Assembly (NCBI GenBank): GCA_964482205.1
Contig: CAYZWI010000015.1
Span: 23,473-87,472, forward strand
From: JAZDGX01 sp964482205
GTDB lineage: Bacteria > Eisenbacteria > RBG-16-71-46 > CAIMUX01 > WJJG01
Length of the DNA: 64,000 nucleotides
Direction: 5' to 3'
A model generated the notes under the pieces. It was not told where the DNA came from. It searched no databases and saw nothing but the letters and a program-made list of their open reading frames with translations. Position 1 is the first letter of the stretch. Each line of letters opens with the position of its first letter. The position numbers and the translations under genes are program-made. Shown here piece after piece: positions 7,843 to 17,254 of this stretch.

Positions 7843-9546
7843 TCACCTTCGAATCGAGTAATCGATCCCAATGGCGAGAATCAGGTCCGACCGTGAGAAT
7901 CGTTCCGTGACCCGAGTGGGCGGGAGCGCCTCTCTCTCGACTCCGTAGGGAAGCAGCACGGGCACGCTCTGATCGTGATGGAACTCCCGCGTGTCGCCCC
8001 GATAGAAGATGGACGAGAAACCAATGTTGAGCGCGAAGTTCGGAGCCACCCGATATTCTCCGCCAAAGCCCAGGGTGTGCGCGTCCAGGCTGAATCCGAT
8101 CAGCGATTGATACGCCTCGCTCACGCCGCTCCTGCCGTACATGTACCCGGCGCTCAGCAGCACTTTCGGGCTCATCCTGCATTCCGCTCCGACCGCCAGC
8201 TCCAAGTAGTTGGCGTCGATGATGTCGCTGTTCTCGATCGCGACTCCCATGGTATCCACCAAGCCATAATCGGCATCCCTGTCGAAGTAGTAATTCAGTC
8301 CCGACGACACCACGACTCTCGATCCGCTCGCGTACGAGACGCCCAGGGAAAATTGGGCCGGAAGGTCGTTGCGGATCTTGGCCCCATCGGGAAAGGAACC
8401 GAAATCGTCCCGGCGCGTGTCGTTCTTCAATTCCAACTTGGTGGCGAATTCGTACTTCAGACCGACGGTCCATTCCCGGCCGGGAGTGAAAGCGACACCC
8501 AGGATCGGGGCGAAGCCCGAACCGGTTTGGGTCACCTCGAGCTCCCGGTCCGCCGTCAACCACCGAATGCCGTTCATCAGTGCCGCGTTGGTCGTGTAGT
8601 AGTTCTCGGCTGTTCCGAATTCGGCATGAACCTGGTTCATGTTCATGGCCGCGACTTGCGCGGGCGTCAAGCCCAGGGCGGTCAAGGCGCTTTCGTACTG
8701 GGCGCGCTGGGCGGATGTGATGTACCCCATCGTCTGCACTTGAGCGAGGGTGAAATTTCCCGCGCCTGCGTTGATCAGCGTTTGGGTGTTCACGGCCGCT
8801 CCGGAATAGGATTGCCCCAGCGAAGCGAAAGAGGTGGCACTGGCAGCGGCGAACGCCTCCGCCGACCGGTAGCTGCCGTCGTATCCCGCGGTGGGATTGA
8901 CCGAGATGTCCCTCAAGCCTCCCTCATATGTTCGCTTGACGGTTGTCAGGCGGCCGCCGGCGAACAGGGACACGGCGGGACTGATCCGCTGGGAGACGCC
9001 GATCTGGTAGCCGAAGCTGTTCGAGCTCTCTTCGAAGTCCATGTGTGAGGTGTAGCCGGTCACACCATAGACCTCGTGCAACGCGGGGACGAGATCGGCG
9101 ACGATCATCTCGAAGGCCGGCAGCCCCCGCCTGAAATCCGTGTGGCCGCTGCCGCGAATGGAGTTGACGCCCAAGGAGAAGGCTGAGTTGTTGATCCGAT
9201 AGACGGCGTACACTCCCGGGAACAGGCCCGCGTCGGCGTCCGCGGAGAAGACCGACGAGGGTGCTCCCGTCAGGTGGACATAATCGTTTTCGACTTCTCC
9301 ATCTCTGGAGAGGAACTGATTGCTGATCGAGAAGTGCCAGCCCTCGTTCAATCCGGTGAGGCCGGCGGGATTGTAGTAGACGCCGTCAATACCTGTGGTG
9401 GCGTTGCGCGCCGGCATGCGGACAAAGGCGGCGCTCTGATTGACATTGGACATGAGCCCGGCGTGAACCACCGTTGGTGGGAGGATCAGGAGCCAGGCCA
9501 ACAGCAGGAAGGCCATCGGGCGAGGATACGAAGGTTCACGACGCAT
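7843..9546 (-). CDS. FadL/OmpP1/TodX-family outer-membrane transporter
   Basis: 567 residues. A signal peptide (MAFLLLAWLLILPPTVVHAG) is followed by the plug motif typical of FadL proteins, in which NPAGLTGL follows the first strand, and then by alternating amphipathic beta strands to the C-terminus (YYFDRDADYG, LELAVGAECRMSPKVLLSAGYMYG). FadL proteins import long-chain fatty acids or other hydrophobic compounds through a lateral opening in the outer-membrane barrel. An insertion of about 150 residues in the middle (SYRSAEAFAAASAT... AAMNMNQVH) is Ala/Gln-rich and makes the protein longer than E. coli FadL. AAGGGAGG precedes the start. No neighbour suggests a specific substrate. Confidence 0.9.
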   Translation of the reverse strand: MRREPSYPRPMAFLLLAWLLILPPTVVHAGLMSNVNQSAAFVRMPARNATTGIDGVYYNPAGLTGLNEGWHFSISNQFLSRDGEVENDYVHLTGAPSSVFSADADAGLFPGVYAVYRINNSAFSLGVNSIRGSGHTDFRRGLPAFEMIVADLVPALHEVYGVTGYTSHMDFEESSNSFGYQIGVSQRISPAVSLFAGGRLTTVKRTYEGGLRDISVNPTAGYDGSYRSAEAFAAASATSFASLGQSYSGAAVNTQTLINAGAGNFTLAQVQTMGYITSAQRAQYESALTALGLTPAQVAAMNMNQVHAEFGTAENYYTTNAALMNGIRWLTADRELEVTQTGSGFAPILGVAFTPGREWTVGLKYEFATKLELKNDTRRDDFGSFPDGAKIRNDLPAQFSLGVSYASGSRVVVSSGLNYYFDRDADYGLVDTMGVAIENSDIIDANYLELAVGAECRMSPKVLLSAGYMYGRSGVSEAYQSLIGFSLDAHTLGFGGEYRVAPNFALNIGFSSIFYRGDTREFHHDQSVPVLLPYGVEREALPPTRVTERFSRSDLILAIGIDYSIRR

Positions 9547-9741
9547 GGGTCCTCCCTTGTTTCTTGGGAAGACGCGTGAGGATCACAGTGCTTGCGACGA
9601 AATTGCCCGTCCTTCCTCACGGTTCTTCCGTTCCGGCACTCACGTGGAGAGCAACCCCTTCCCGGATGCCTCCGATCCTACCGGCCTATGCCATCCTGGT
9701 CCATGCTTCCTTTCGGATCCGCGGGAATCTCGAGGAGTCCA

Positions 9742-9770
9742 TTGGCTGCCGGCGCAAGATCGGCTATCAT
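9742..9770 (+). promoter_or_regulatory. Candidate promoter of the beta-helix gene
   Basis: TTGGCT (9742-9747), a 17-bp spacer and TATCAT (9765-9770) lie ~80 bp before the start at 9851. The rest of the 304-bp gap 9547-9850 shows no other feature. Confidence 0.45.
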
Positions 9771-9850
9771 TCGAGTATCGACCTGCATGAGCGCAAGACA
9801 TCCGACGCCATGTTTCTCGACATCCTGGGGCAAGAAGACAGGAGGCCACC

Positions 9851-11128
9851 ATGCGCACCCTCATCCTCTTTCTCTCGGCGCTTGCATCCCTGGCGCTGAT
9901 CTCGCACGCGAACGCTACCGTCTACTCGATTCTGCCGGACGGCAGCGGCGACTTCCCCACCATCCAGGCCGGGGTCGACGCCATCGTCACCGGCGATGTG
10001 CTCGAGTTGGGCGCCGGCACATTCACCGGCCCGGGCAATCGCGACATCGATTTTTTGGGAAAGGCAATCACCATCCGCTCGCTAAGCGGCGATCCGGAGA
10101 CCTGCATCATCGAATGTCAGGGCACCGAGAGCGAACCGCATCGGGCCTTCCATCTTCATTCCGGCGAAGCGGCCGGAACGAGCGTGAGCGGTATGACGAT
10201 TACGCATGGATGGATGGGCGATGAAACGCGCGGCGGCGGGATTGCGTGCGACAATGGAAGCTCGCTTCTCGTCAACGGCTGCATCCTGACGGAGATCCAC
10301 GGCGCGGCGGCGCTCTGCATCGACGGCAGCCGCCTCGAGGTTCGCGATTGCGTCTTCACCGGCAACGAGGCGTTGGAGGGCGGCGGAATCTGTTGCGAGG
10401 AGGCAACGCTGGTGCTGGAAGGCTGCCGGTTCACGGAGAACGCAGCTTTCCAACTCGGGGGCGCCGTGCACGCGCACGCGGCGGTTGTCGACCTGCTCGA
10501 TTGTGACTTCGAGCACAACCATGCGTTGCATGGCGGAGCGACCGATTTTCACATCAGCACGGTTGCCACGGTGCGCGACTGCCGTTTCTACGAAAACTAC
10601 GCGACCGAAGCAGGCGGCCTGTGCCTGTACGCAGGATGCCATGGGACGGTCGAAGGGTGCACCTTCGCCGGGAACACTTCCAGCGATTGGGCCTCGGCCC
10701 TCTCCGCCGGCAAAGCCAGCATGTGCCAGGTTCAGAGTTGCACCTTCTATGGAAATTCCGGCGGATTCGGGGCCGTGCTGCTCAGCGATGCGCTGTGCAC
10801 GATGTCGCAAGTCGTCATCGCGTTCAACGACTGGGGGCTCTACCAGTACAGCACGGTAGCCATGACCTGCTGCGACATCTTCGGCAATGAAGGTGGAGAC
10901 TGGATCGGAGATTTCGCGGACCAGCTGGGCGTGAATGGGAACATCTGCGAGGACCCGCTCTTCTGCGATCCGGAGCAGCGCGACTTCCATCTGAATGCCG
11001 CCTCTCCGTGCGCACCGTTCTCGCCTCCCAATCCCGAGTGCGACCTCATCGGCGCCTGGCCGGTCGGCTGCGGCGGCACGCCGGTGGAAGCCATTCGTTG
11101 GGGGCGCTTGAAGAACGCGTTTCGGTAG
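9851..11128 (+). CDS. Secreted right-handed beta-helix protein with WG-type C-terminal motif
   Basis: 425 residues. AGGAGG precedes the start. A signal peptide (MRTLILFLSALASLALISHANA) is followed by the classic opening of a pectate-lyase-like helix (DGSGDFPTIQAGVDAI...GDVLELGAGTFTG). About ten coils with internal C-x-F/N patterns come next (LEVRDCVFTGNEALEGGGICCEEATLVLEGCRF and similar, residues ~110-330). No polysaccharide-lyase catalytic set is evident. The Cys residues recur at fixed coil positions and may form a ladder. After a Cys-containing cap (CDLIGAWPVGCGGTPVE) the protein stops with RWGRLKNAFR, the shared tail motif. It is probably exposed at or released from the cell surface. Confidence 0.87.
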   Translation: MRTLILFLSALASLALISHANATVYSILPDGSGDFPTIQAGVDAIVTGDVLELGAGTFTGPGNRDIDFLGKAITIRSLSGDPETCIIECQGTESEPHRAFHLHSGEAAGTSVSGMTITHGWMGDETRGGGIACDNGSSLLVNGCILTEIHGAAALCIDGSRLEVRDCVFTGNEALEGGGICCEEATLVLEGCRFTENAAFQLGGAVHAHAAVVDLLDCDFEHNHALHGGATDFHISTVATVRDCRFYENYATEAGGLCLYAGCHGTVEGCTFAGNTSSDWASALSAGKASMCQVQSCTFYGNSGGFGAVLLSDALCTMSQVVIAFNDWGLYQYSTVAMTCCDIFGNEGGDWIGDFADQLGVNGNICEDPLFCDPEQRDFHLNAASPCAPFSPPNPECDLIGAWPVGCGGTPVEAIRWGRLKNAFR

Positions 11129-11184
11129 CCGCCCGGAACCCGCGAGAGCGAAGCGGATCTCGCGAGCGGCTGGATCGGGTCACG

Positions 11185-11610
11185 ATGGCTTCACCATTGC
11201 CACTCTTCGTGGTCATTGCCGCGCTGATCGCGCTCGGCGTGACAGGCAACTTGCTGCTGCTGTCCCCGGTCCCGATTGCCCTTCAGGCTGCGGCCGTCGC
11301 TTTGAGCATCTGGGCGCGGCGCTCGTTTCCACGGGGAGCGTTCCGCGTGAGCGCGTCACCGCGCGGCGGCTCGATCGTGCGAGGCGGACCCTATCGTTTC
11401 ATTCGCCACCCGATGTACGCCGCGGTGCTTCTCTTCCTGTGGACCGCAGTCATCAGCCACCTGTCGGCGTTCACTGTGGCGATTGGCATTCCGGTCACGG
11501 CCGTCGTGATCTTCAGAGTCGTCGTCGAGGAACGGCTGCTGCGTGCTCGGTATTCCGATTACGACGACTACGCCAGGTCCACGAAAGCGCTGGTGCCGTT
11601 TCTGTTCTAG
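11185..11610 (+). CDS. Isoprenylcysteine carboxyl methyltransferase-like membrane methyltransferase
   Basis: 141 residues with four hydrophobic segments. The C-terminal half carries the ICMT/PEMT signature: LYxFIRHPxY as GGPYRFIRHPMYAAV, then VVVEERLLRARYSDYDDYARST. Family members transfer a methyl group from S-adenosylmethionine to small or lipid substrates in the inner membrane. The start at 11185 is chosen because the hydrophobic N-terminus begins there; upstream sequence in this frame overlaps the beta-helix gene. The SD is weak. The methylated substrate cannot be predicted. Confidence 0.8.
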   Translation: MASPLPLFVVIAALIALGVTGNLLLLSPVPIALQAAAVALSIWARRSFPRGAFRVSASPRGGSIVRGGPYRFIRHPMYAAVLLFLWTAVISHLSAFTVAIGIPVTAVVIFRVVVEERLLRARYSDYDDYARSTKALVPFLF

Positions 11611-11837
11611 AGGCATGGAGTCAGCCGTTACCCGGCGACCGTGGGCGATTCGACGACGGGTCGCGGGCCAAACTCCAGGAATTCCCCGAACGATGGCGCA
11701 CGGCTTGGTCGTCCGACCGCGAGAATCCGGCAACCCAAAGGCCTGAATGGGCGTAGGCGCCTCTATTGGCTTGCGCACCCCCATCCCCCGGACCGTCCTC
11801 TATGCAAAATGGCCACTTCCGGAGAAGGAGCAAGTCC

Positions 11838-13631
11838 ATGAGACCGACATCGATGGCGCTGTTCGCGCTCTGCCTTTCGGCGGGCTTGTCGAGTCAGACG
11901 ATCCAGGCCGCAGAAACCACGGCCTTCACCGACGTCCAGGTCATCTCGATGATCGACGACCGCGTGGTGCCCGGGCAGACGGTGCTCATCACCGACGGGA
12001 AGATCGCGCGCATCGGCCAGCAGGGCCAAATTCCCATCCCGCCGGATGCGTTTGTGATCACAGGCGCCGGGCGGTTTCTCATGCCCGGGCTCGCCGACAT
12101 GCACACGCACATCAATGATCCGCAGTTCGAGTATTCCTTCTGCAATCTTTTTCTGGCAAACGGCGTCACCACTGTCCGCGATCTCACGCAAGGCTACCTG
12201 ATGGTCGGCCCCCCGACGATCCTGCGCTTGCGCCGGGAAATCGAGGCCGGCCGCCGGCTCGGCCCGAGCATCCTCACCGCGTTCACCATCTGGGGCGGCG
12301 AACACCGGCTCGCCGATCTCGTGGCAAGCCAGCGGCCTCTGGGATACGACTGCCTCAAGATCAATTCCTACTTCTCGCCGGCTGGATTCGATACGACGAT
12401 GCGCAAGGCGAGGGAGCTGAACTGGTACACCTTGGGGCACATTCCCAATCTCGTGCGCCTGGACGGCGTCATTGCGGGCGGCATGGACGAACTCTCGCAC
12501 ATCGAGGAGCTGATCATTTTCGAGATCATCGGGATGGATTGGAGCAAGATCACGGATCAGAAGACCTTTGACGAAGAGCTTCTCGAAACACTTCACGCCG
12601 AGACGCGGCCCTATTTCGACGCCTCGGCCCAGGAGATCCGGGCCGCCTACGCGGACAAGGTCGCGCAGGCGGCGCGCAAAGTGAAGGCCGCGAATCTCAC
12701 CCTGACGACCACCGTGTACTGCCATGAAGATACAAGAGACAAAATGATCGCTCCCGCCGCATTACGGGCGGCGCCGCAGGCAAGATACACGGCTCCCGAG
12801 TTCTGGAAGAATCTGGCCGCCGGCCGCGACAAGCATCAGCAGATGGTCGCGGCGGGAGAAGAGCGCGCATGGAATGCGGTCTATGAACTCGAGAAGCTCC
12901 TCTGCGAGGAGCTTCACAAGCAAGGCGTGAACCTCGTCCTCGGGACGGATGTCGGACCGACCTACTTGTCCCTCACGCCCGGCTTCGCCGTTCATGAAGA
13001 ACTGCGCATGCTGACCGAGTGCGGCTTCACTCCCTACGAAGCGATCGCGACCGCCACTCGCAATGCCGGCGATGTGGAGCAGCGGATGATCGGCCGCAAC
13101 GACTTCGGGACCATCGAAATCGGCAAGCGCGCCGATCTGATTCTCCTGGAGAACAACCCGCTCGAGGATGTGGCGAACATTCGCCATCCCCTGGGCGTCA
13201 TGGCGGCCGGGCGCTGGCTCCCTCGCGATTCTCTGCAGGCGCTTCTGGAAATTCGACAGACGCCGATTGCCGACTCCCTGAAAGCGGCATATGGTCGAGG
13301 CGGATGCGAAGCGGCGCTGGCGCGGTACCGTTGGTTCACCACGCACAATTTCCACAATCAATATGTCTATTCGGAGAACGACTTGAACCAGGCGGGATAC
13401 GACCTCTTGAGCGCCGGGCGCGTCGAGGATGCACTGCACGTCCTGGGTATGAATGCGGAGGAGTACCCGGAATCGTGGAATGTCTTCGACAGCTTCGGCG
13501 AGGCCTGCCGGAAGGCCGGACAGGCGAACGCGGCCATCCGGGCCTATGAACGCGCATGCGCTCTCGACCCTTCGCAGGCGAATCCGCGCCTCATGCTTGA
13601 AGAGTTGCGCAAGAGCAGTTTGTTGCGGTGA
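11838..13631 (+). CDS. Exported amidohydrolase with C-terminal TPR-like tail
   Basis: 597 residues. The start at 11838 follows GGAGAAGGAG and gives a signal peptide (MRPTSMALFALCLSAGLSSQTIQA). The imidazolonepropionase-like amidohydrolase domain has H89-x-H91 (GLADMHTHI), later His residues, and GTDVGPTYLS with the metal-binding Asp, followed by the beta-sandwich return (GTIEIGKRADLILLENNPLED). Residues ~480-597 form a separate helical tail (YPESWNVFDSFGEACRKAGQ, AIRAYERACALDPSQANPR) that is nearly a match in layout to the tail of the next gene's product. It probably hydrolyses an amide or lactone in the periplasm; the substrate is unknown. It lies 52 bp upstream of the metallo-beta-lactamase-fold gene, likely in an operon. 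Confidence 0.88.
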   Translation: MRPTSMALFALCLSAGLSSQTIQAAETTAFTDVQVISMIDDRVVPGQTVLITDGKIARIGQQGQIPIPPDAFVITGAGRFLMPGLADMHTHINDPQFEYSFCNLFLANGVTTVRDLTQGYLMVGPPTILRLRREIEAGRRLGPSILTAFTIWGGEHRLADLVASQRPLGYDCLKINSYFSPAGFDTTMRKARELNWYTLGHIPNLVRLDGVIAGGMDELSHIEELIIFEIIGMDWSKITDQKTFDEELLETLHAETRPYFDASAQEIRAAYADKVAQAARKVKAANLTLTTTVYCHEDTRDKMIAPAALRAAPQARYTAPEFWKNLAAGRDKHQQMVAAGEERAWNAVYELEKLLCEELHKQGVNLVLGTDVGPTYLSLTPGFAVHEELRMLTECGFTPYEAIATATRNAGDVEQRMIGRNDFGTIEIGKRADLILLENNPLEDVANIRHPLGVMAAGRWLPRDSLQALLEIRQTPIADSLKAAYGRGGCEAALARYRWFTTHNFHNQYVYSENDLNQAGYDLLSAGRVEDALHVLGMNAEEYPESWNVFDSFGEACRKAGQANAAIRAYERACALDPSQANPRLMLEELRKSSLLR

Positions 13632-13683
13632 CCCAGCCGGCAGCGCTCGGAGCCTGCGGCGTTTGGATAGAAAGGAGTGAACC

Positions 13684-15132
13684 ATGAATACGAAACGCGG
13701 ACTGCTCTTCCTGTTGCCCTTGCTTTTCGCAGCCAGTGCCGGGGCGGAGACCATCGAGGGCCTGCCGGTGCACGTGCATCGGTTCGATTCGGGCGCCATC
13801 CGGGTATGGGTCGGCGACTATATCTCCTCCACGGCAACAGTGGCGATTCCGACCTCCGCGGGGATCATCGTCATCGACACGACCGGCGAGCCGAAGATCG
13901 ATCCCGAGCTGAGACGAATCATCGCTCGTGAGTTGGGCCGGAATGATATTGTCATGCTGATCAATACCCATGAGCACGGGGATCACACCGGCGGGAACGG
14001 AGTCTACGCCGACTGCGAGATCGTCGCCCACGAGCTGGTAGCGCCGGCGCTGGCGCAACTGGCGGAGGACTACCCGCGCCGTCTCGAGTGGAACAGGCAG
14101 TCGATTGCGGAGTTGGAAGCGCGGATCGCAGGCCTGCCCGCGGATGCTCCAGAACTCCCCCGTCTGCATGAAGAGCTCCTCATCCAGAAGATGCACGCCG
14201 AATGGCTGGCGAACCCTCCCGTCTTGGCGCCGCCGACCCGAACCTTCCGCGACCGCTTGGACCTCCGGGTCGGCGACACGCCGATCGAGCTGTACTACAT
14301 CGGCAGCATGCACTCCTCCAGCGACATTGCCGTTCTCGTGCCGAAGCACAAGCTGCTGCTGACCGGCGACACCATGGCCGATGTCTGGCTGACGGATTCC
14401 CCCGGCTGCCTCGGCGCCTTCGCAGCGCATCCGGGCGTTCAACACGATTTCCCCCTCCTGTTGAAGAACTGGAACCTCCTGATCGCAAGAAAGGCCGACA
14501 TCGAGACGCTGGTTCCCGGCCACTGGAACGGCGAGCTGACTTGGGCCGGTTTTGAGGCGCGGGTGAAGTACATCGGAACGCTCTGGGAGGGAGTCCAGCG
14601 CATGGTCGCCGCGGGAGCGACCGTGGAGGCCATTCAGCAGGAATTCGCGCTTGCGACGCGCTTTCCCGAAATGATGAACAGCCGGGGATGCGAGCCGAAT
14701 CTGAACACAGGCACCATTCGGGAGATGTGGACCATCCTCACGGGGCAACAATACGCGTCCGACGCTTTGGACGCGGCGATGAGGAACGAGGCAGAGTTCC
14801 TGGCGGTGATCTCCCAGGTCAGGGCGAAATCACCGACGTATTACTACGACGAATTCTCCCTGAACATGCTTGGCTACTGGCTGCTCGAGATTCATGAGAT
14901 TCCGAAAGCGACTCAGGTGTTCCGTCTCGTGGTCGATCTCTACCCCAATTCCTGGAACGCCTATGACAGCTTGGCCGAGGCGCTCCTGCGCGCTGGGGAC
15001 CGTGAAGGCGCGATTGCAGGCTACGAGCGATCGCTCGAGTTGAATCCGGACAATGCAAACGGCAGGCACATGCTCGAGCAAATTCGAAACGGCGTGGAGA
15101 ACCCGGTTCCGATCCAGCCCGGACAGTCGTAG
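13684..15132 (+). CDS. Exported metallo-beta-lactamase-fold hydrolase with C-terminal TPR-like tail
   Basis: 482 residues. AAAGGAG precedes the start. The signal peptide is MNTKRGLLFLLPLLFAASAGA. The MBL fold has the metal motif H96-E-H98-G-D100-H101 (NTHEHGDHTGG), then MHSSSDIAVLVPKHKLLLTGDT with the bridging Asp, and VPGHWN with the last His. After ~residue 330 the tail changes to a helical module (LYPNSWNAYDSLAEALLRAGD, AIAGYERSLELNPDNANGRHML) that matches the tail of the amidohydrolase encoded just upstream. The two enzymes are unrelated in fold, so the shared tail implies a common partner or location. The substrate is unknown. Confidence 0.88.
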   Translation: MNTKRGLLFLLPLLFAASAGAETIEGLPVHVHRFDSGAIRVWVGDYISSTATVAIPTSAGIIVIDTTGEPKIDPELRRIIARELGRNDIVMLINTHEHGDHTGGNGVYADCEIVAHELVAPALAQLAEDYPRRLEWNRQSIAELEARIAGLPADAPELPRLHEELLIQKMHAEWLANPPVLAPPTRTFRDRLDLRVGDTPIELYYIGSMHSSSDIAVLVPKHKLLLTGDTMADVWLTDSPGCLGAFAAHPGVQHDFPLLLKNWNLLIARKADIETLVPGHWNGELTWAGFEARVKYIGTLWEGVQRMVAAGATVEAIQQEFALATRFPEMMNSRGCEPNLNTGTIREMWTILTGQQYASDALDAAMRNEAEFLAVISQVRAKSPTYYYDEFSLNMLGYWLLEIHEIPKATQVFRLVVDLYPNSWNAYDSLAEALLRAGDREGAIAGYERSLELNPDNANGRHMLEQIRNGVENPVPIQPGQS

Positions 15133-15200
15133 ATGGGGATCACAATCTATTCGCGTGAGCGCTTGTCATGAAGGACCATGCGGGATCGCACGAGCTCCGT

Positions 15201-15704
15201 TCAGTCGAACTCCCTGACGGGCGGCGCCTGTTGCTCCCCCACTCGGCCGGGAACGATCTCGGATAGGACCATCACTTCCGATCGAATGGGAGCGCCGGCC
15301 AGCCTGCGCAGCATCGCGAGCTGTCCGAGGTGCGTGAAGGCATCGGAGATCGGCCCCTGGAACATGCGTTCGCAGGAAATCGTCGGCGTCGACTCGGATG
15401 TGAGCGCCGCATCGGTCGCCTGCAAAGACAGGAAGAACCGTTCTCTCTCCTGCTCCCAGGCTTGAGGAGTTGACGCATGCCAGGCCGCCCGCCAATCGGG
15501 CGCGCCCGCGACGAGCCGCGCGGTCCACTCGAGCAGATCGTTGATGTGCGAGAGAATTCGAACGGCCGAACGCGTCTCTCCCTGCTCGCTGCCCGCGTGG
15601 ATCCCGCCAAAGTCCGCCGGCGCGCCGCGCAGGATCTTGGCCCCTCGATACGCGAGAGTGGCGAGGGCATGACGAGTGAATTCGCGAATGGGCTCCTGAC
15701 TCAT
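15201..15704 (-). CDS. DinB-like four-helix-bundle protein
   Basis: 167 residues. The start at 15704 is decided by a strong AAGGAGG. The all-helical sequence has the layout of DinB/YfiT-like proteins, with TRSAVRILSHINDLLEWTARLVAG carrying a His near the first metal position and ISDAFTHLGQLAMLRRLAG carrying the second His. Such proteins bind a divalent metal and include thiol-dependent enzymes and stress proteins. It converges with the metallo-beta-lactamase-fold gene and lies 87 bp downstream of GH17 on its strand. No specific function is evident. Confidence 0.7.
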   Translation of the reverse strand: MSQEPIREFTRHALATLAYRGAKILRGAPADFGGIHAGSEQGETRSAVRILSHINDLLEWTARLVAGAPDWRAAWHASTPQAWEQERERFFLSLQATDAALTSESTPTISCERMFQGPISDAFTHLGQLAMLRRLAGAPIRSEVMVLSEIVPGRVGEQQAPPVREFD

Positions 15705-15791
15705 GTGGGACGCCTCCTTGGTATCGGACGGATGTATCAGCCAGTATCGGACGCAAGTGTCAGGCCAAGGCATCGGACGGATGGGTCTGCC

Positions 15792-16934
15792 TCAACGGAT
15801 CGCCGCCTTGGGCGTGCGGTCCGCCCGCCACAGTCCCCAATGCTTCTCGACCTCGCTCGGATCCTCGCCGCCTTTCCAGTTCTCATCGAAAGCTTCGAAG
15901 AAGAATGTCGTGATCTTGCGCTCCGCGGCCCACTCGCGCACAGCCGCATGAAAGACTGCCTGTTCGGTCTCGCCGGCCTGGCCCTTGATCAAACGGGCCT
16001 GCTCTCCCTGGCCAGCCACGGATGTGGCCCAGCCCGTCTCGCCGATCACGACCAGACGATCGGGGTGCACGGCCTGCACGGCCGCGACCTGGGCCTCGAG
16101 CCAAGGCAGCGCCTCGTTCAGCTGCTTGCCGTTCCACATGGGGTGGGCGTGCATCGTGATGAAGTCCACCTCCCGCGCCAGAAGACGGCTGTCGGGTTGA
16201 ATCCAGTACTGGTAATCGTCAGCGGTGGTCACCGGAACCTTCACCGCGGCGCGGATGCTCCGGATGTGCTCGATGAGGAGAGCCGGCGGCAGGCGATGAG
16301 CCGACCAGGAAACCTGAGTCTCATTTCCCACGCACACGGCCGCCACGATGGCGGGGTACTCGTCCGCCAAGGCGATGGCGGCCGCCGTTTCGCGCCGGTT
16401 TGCAGCGGCAGCTGCGGGATCTTTCGCAATGCTCGCTCCCCCGATCGCTCCTTTGATTTCCTCCCCTTCGTCGCGCGTCTCCTCGGCGGCGATCCAGACG
16501 CCGAGCATCACTTTCACATCCATCTGCTCCGCGCGGATCGCTTCGAGCAGTTCGCGTCCGAACTCGGCCGAACCGTAGATGCGAATCAACCGCCAGTGCG
16601 GAAGCATGAGATGCAGATCCTCGCGAATCTGAAATGACTCCGGGGCCGGGCCGCCAGGCCATTGGCCGTCGCGATGAGGGCCATAGCAGACGGCATGGCC
16701 GAGCCACTCGTTCCCGCTCGTCAGCGAAAATGGACGGGGAGCTGTCTCCATATCGCCTCCGGTCCATTGTTCAGCGGAACCTGCCCCCTGCCCGCCCGGG
16801 TGAGGCGAGCAACCCAACGAGAGGAGCATCAGGGAAGGGGCCAGGGCGGCCCGGCCGATCGCGCGCCATAGCCGCGTGAATGATCTGATGGGTAGCAGGC
16901 GCGCGTCGCTCGCGATGGGGTTCGATTGGAGCAT
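15792..16934 (-). CDS. GH17-like beta-1,3-glucanase lipoprotein
   Basis: 380 residues. The start at 16934 has GAGGAT upstream. An N-terminal hydrophobic stretch ends in SLG-C42, an imperfect lipobox, so surface or periplasmic anchoring is likely. The catalytic barrel matches GH17: GHAVCYGPHRDGQWPGG near the start, LIRIYGS, VCVGNETQ with E205 as acid/base, and VVIGETGW with E299 as nucleophile, then FFEAFDENWKGG at the end. GH17 enzymes cleave beta-1,3-glucans such as laminarin. It lies at the edge of the glucan locus, 210 bp from a ROK-type operator (17144-17168) located in its divergent upstream region. Confidence 0.85.
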   Translation of the reverse strand: MLQSNPIASDARLLPIRSFTRLWRAIGRAALAPSLMLLSLGCSPHPGGQGAGSAEQWTGGDMETAPRPFSLTSGNEWLGHAVCYGPHRDGQWPGGPAPESFQIREDLHLMLPHWRLIRIYGSAEFGRELLEAIRAEQMDVKVMLGVWIAAEETRDEGEEIKGAIGGASIAKDPAAAAANRRETAAAIALADEYPAIVAAVCVGNETQVSWSAHRLPPALLIEHIRSIRAAVKVPVTTADDYQYWIQPDSRLLAREVDFITMHAHPMWNGKQLNEALPWLEAQVAAVQAVHPDRLVVIGETGWATSVAGQGEQARLIKGQAGETEQAVFHAAVREWAAERKITTFFFEAFDENWKGGEDPSEVEKHWGLWRADRTPKAAIR

Positions 16935-17143
16935 GGGCGGATCCTCATTGTGGTAAGGCCCAGGCCGAGAAGTGCTTCCAAGACCTTGGACGGCCGGCGG
17001 GACATCGTCAAGAGAATCGCTCCGGCGTTCGCTGGAGAACCGCTCCGGCCCATCCGCCGGCCGGCCCGCTTGGGAGCCCAGGGAAGCGAATCGGCGCGGC
17101 GACGGCGGCTGCCTCTGGCCACGGCGGGCGAGGCGATCTTGGG

Positions 17144-17168
17144 ACTTGATTCGGTCTCCGAACATAGT
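17144..17168. promoter_or_regulatory. ROK-regulon operator 1 with promoter
   Basis: A 25-bp palindrome: half-site ACTTGATTCGG, 3 bp, then CCGAACATAGT. It overlaps a promoter reading right, -35 TTGATT (17146-17151), 18-bp spacer and -10 TATACT (17170-17175), so a bound repressor would block RNA polymerase. It sits between GH17 (left) and the secreted WG-motif protein (right). Three further copies occur at 24486, 32866 and 33101. Confidence 0.75.
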
Positions 17169-17254
17169 TTATACTCTGTGAGTTGAGGTCGGGTGGCCCC
17201 ACCATTCGACCGGCAAATCACCGCAATGCACTTCACCGAGGGAGGGAATGTACG

